From positions 1 to 33,806 of the forward strand of contig CANBWK010000022.1 of the NCBI GenBank assembly GCA_947373105.1: 33,806 nt of DNA. Reading direction: 5' to 3'. Source of the DNA: Comamonadaceae bacterium. GTDB lineage: Bacteria > Pseudomonadota > Gammaproteobacteria > Burkholderiales > Burkholderiaceae_C. Both the position numbers and the translations under genes were made by a program. Under the pieces are notes generated by a model. It had not been told where the DNA came from. It saw nothing but the letters and a program-made list of their open reading frames with translations, and searched no databases. Positions 33,364 to 33,806 of this stretch are shown here, piece after piece. The number at the start of each line of letters is the position of its first letter. Positions within the stretch are counted from its first letter, which is position 1.

Positions 33364-33806
33364 ATGTCAGCCGTACCCTCGAATCAGTTGGGATTGGATC
33401 TGGACGTCCAAGAAACCCGTGAGTGGATGGACGCACTGTCCGCGGTTATCGAGAAGGAAGGCGGGGAAAGAGCGCACTTCTTGCTGGAACAGCTGCTCGA
33501 GCATGCGCGTGAAAGCAGCATTGACATGCCGTTTTCCGCTAATACGGGCTATGTCAACACGCTTGAGCCTTCACAAGAAGCACATTGCCCCGGCAATATT
33601 GAGATAGAAGAGCGCCTTAGGGCCTACATGCGCTGGAACGCCATGGCGATGGTGGTCAAAGCCAACCGCCACAACCCGGCCGACGGCGGTGACTTGGGTG
33701 GCCACATTGGCTCATTCGCATCTTTGGCACACATGTTTGGTGCTGGTTTTAACCACTTCTGGCACGCTGAAAACGAAAACCACGGTGGCGACTGCTTGTA
33801 CATCCA
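33364..33806 (+). CDS. aceE: Pyruvate dehydrogenase E1 component, homodimeric (cut off by window end)
   Basis: The first 147 codons are visible. ATG at 33364 has AAGGAGA six bases upstream, a strong ribosome binding site. The N-terminus reads DVQETREWMDALSAVIEKEG, followed by INTL-like YVNTLEP, ERLRAYMRWNAMAMVVKAN and GGDLGGHIGSFASLA, unmistakable for the AceE type (thiamine diphosphate-dependent decarboxylation of pyruvate in the pyruvate dehydrogenase complex). The rest, including the cofactor-binding GDG motif, lies beyond the window. Upstream, an AT-rich leader shares 114 bases with the divergent sensor kinase. A weak promoter candidate is TTGTAA (33302-33307) with TACAAA (33326-33331). 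Confidence 0.97.
   Translation, partial: MSAVPSNQLGLDLDVQETREWMDALSAVIEKEGGERAHFLLEQLLEHARESSIDMPFSANTGYVNTLEPSQEAHCPGNIEIEERLRAYMRWNAMAMVVKANRHNPADGGDLGGHIGSFASLAHMFGAGFNHFWHAENENHGGDCLYI

Overview
The window looks like chromosomal DNA of a betaproteobacterium of the order Burkholderiales, most likely family Comamonadaceae (a freshwater Limnohabitans/Rhodoferax-like organism is my guess, not shown). The grounds are the block exbB-exbD-lpxK-Trm112-kdsB-adk, a LexA with Ala-Gly cleavage site and classical CTG-N10-CAG boxes, a FixL/FixJ-like pair divergent from a homodimeric aceE, a quinone-linked PyrD, and roughly half G+C. Genes are densely packed. I saw no rRNA, CRISPR array, insertion sequence, phage gene or plasmid function.

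Layout. 1-1400: the C-terminal part of a penicillin-binding-protein-like serine hydrolase, then two tiny ORFs (73 and 31 codons). 1416-2576 (minus strand): an RlmI-like methyltransferase, tRNA-Arg(TCT) and tRNA-Pro(TGG), with a terminator between the tRNAs. 2649-10802 (all minus): a catabolic run transcribed as small conserved protein, D-2-hydroxyacid dehydrogenase, MFS transporter, PaaH-like 3-hydroxyacyl-CoA dehydrogenase, PaaG-like crotonase, Crp/Fnr regulator, APH-type kinase, acyl-CoA dehydrogenase. The last two correspond to the two halves of the ACAD10/ACAD11 proteins. 10931-12642: lexA and a divergent asparaginase sharing two abutting SOS boxes. 12737-16614 (minus): envelope block exbB, exbD, lpxK, Trm112, kdsB, adk. 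16993-20449 (plus): xseA, sodB, an FAD oxidoreductase of the L-2-hydroxyglutarate oxidase type and a small cysteine-containing protein. 20446-22269: pyrD (minus) and rpiA (plus). 22270-26809 (minus): a branched-chain-amino-acid-type ABC transporter in which LivM and LivG are one polypeptide, behind a palindrome that overlaps its likely promoter. 27024-29939 (minus): oligopeptidase A and folD. 30017-33246 (minus): response regulator and sensor kinase, divergent from the start of aceE, which runs off the right edge.

How the genes work together. The 2649-8150 run looks like a beta-oxidation-type module for hydroxylated or ring-derived acyl-CoAs: a kinase/dehydrogenase pair, an isomerase-type crotonase and a hydroxyacyl-CoA dehydrogenase, with its own Crp-family regulator. 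The exbB-to-adk block mixes energy transduction to the outer membrane with lipid A/Kdo synthesis. The Liv cluster is a self-contained solute importer that seems slightly richer in G+C than its neighbours. I found no clear, wholly new multi-gene system. The best leads are the double SOS box shared with asparaginase, the palindrome before the Liv operon, the split ACAD10/11-like module and the unrecognised small proteins.
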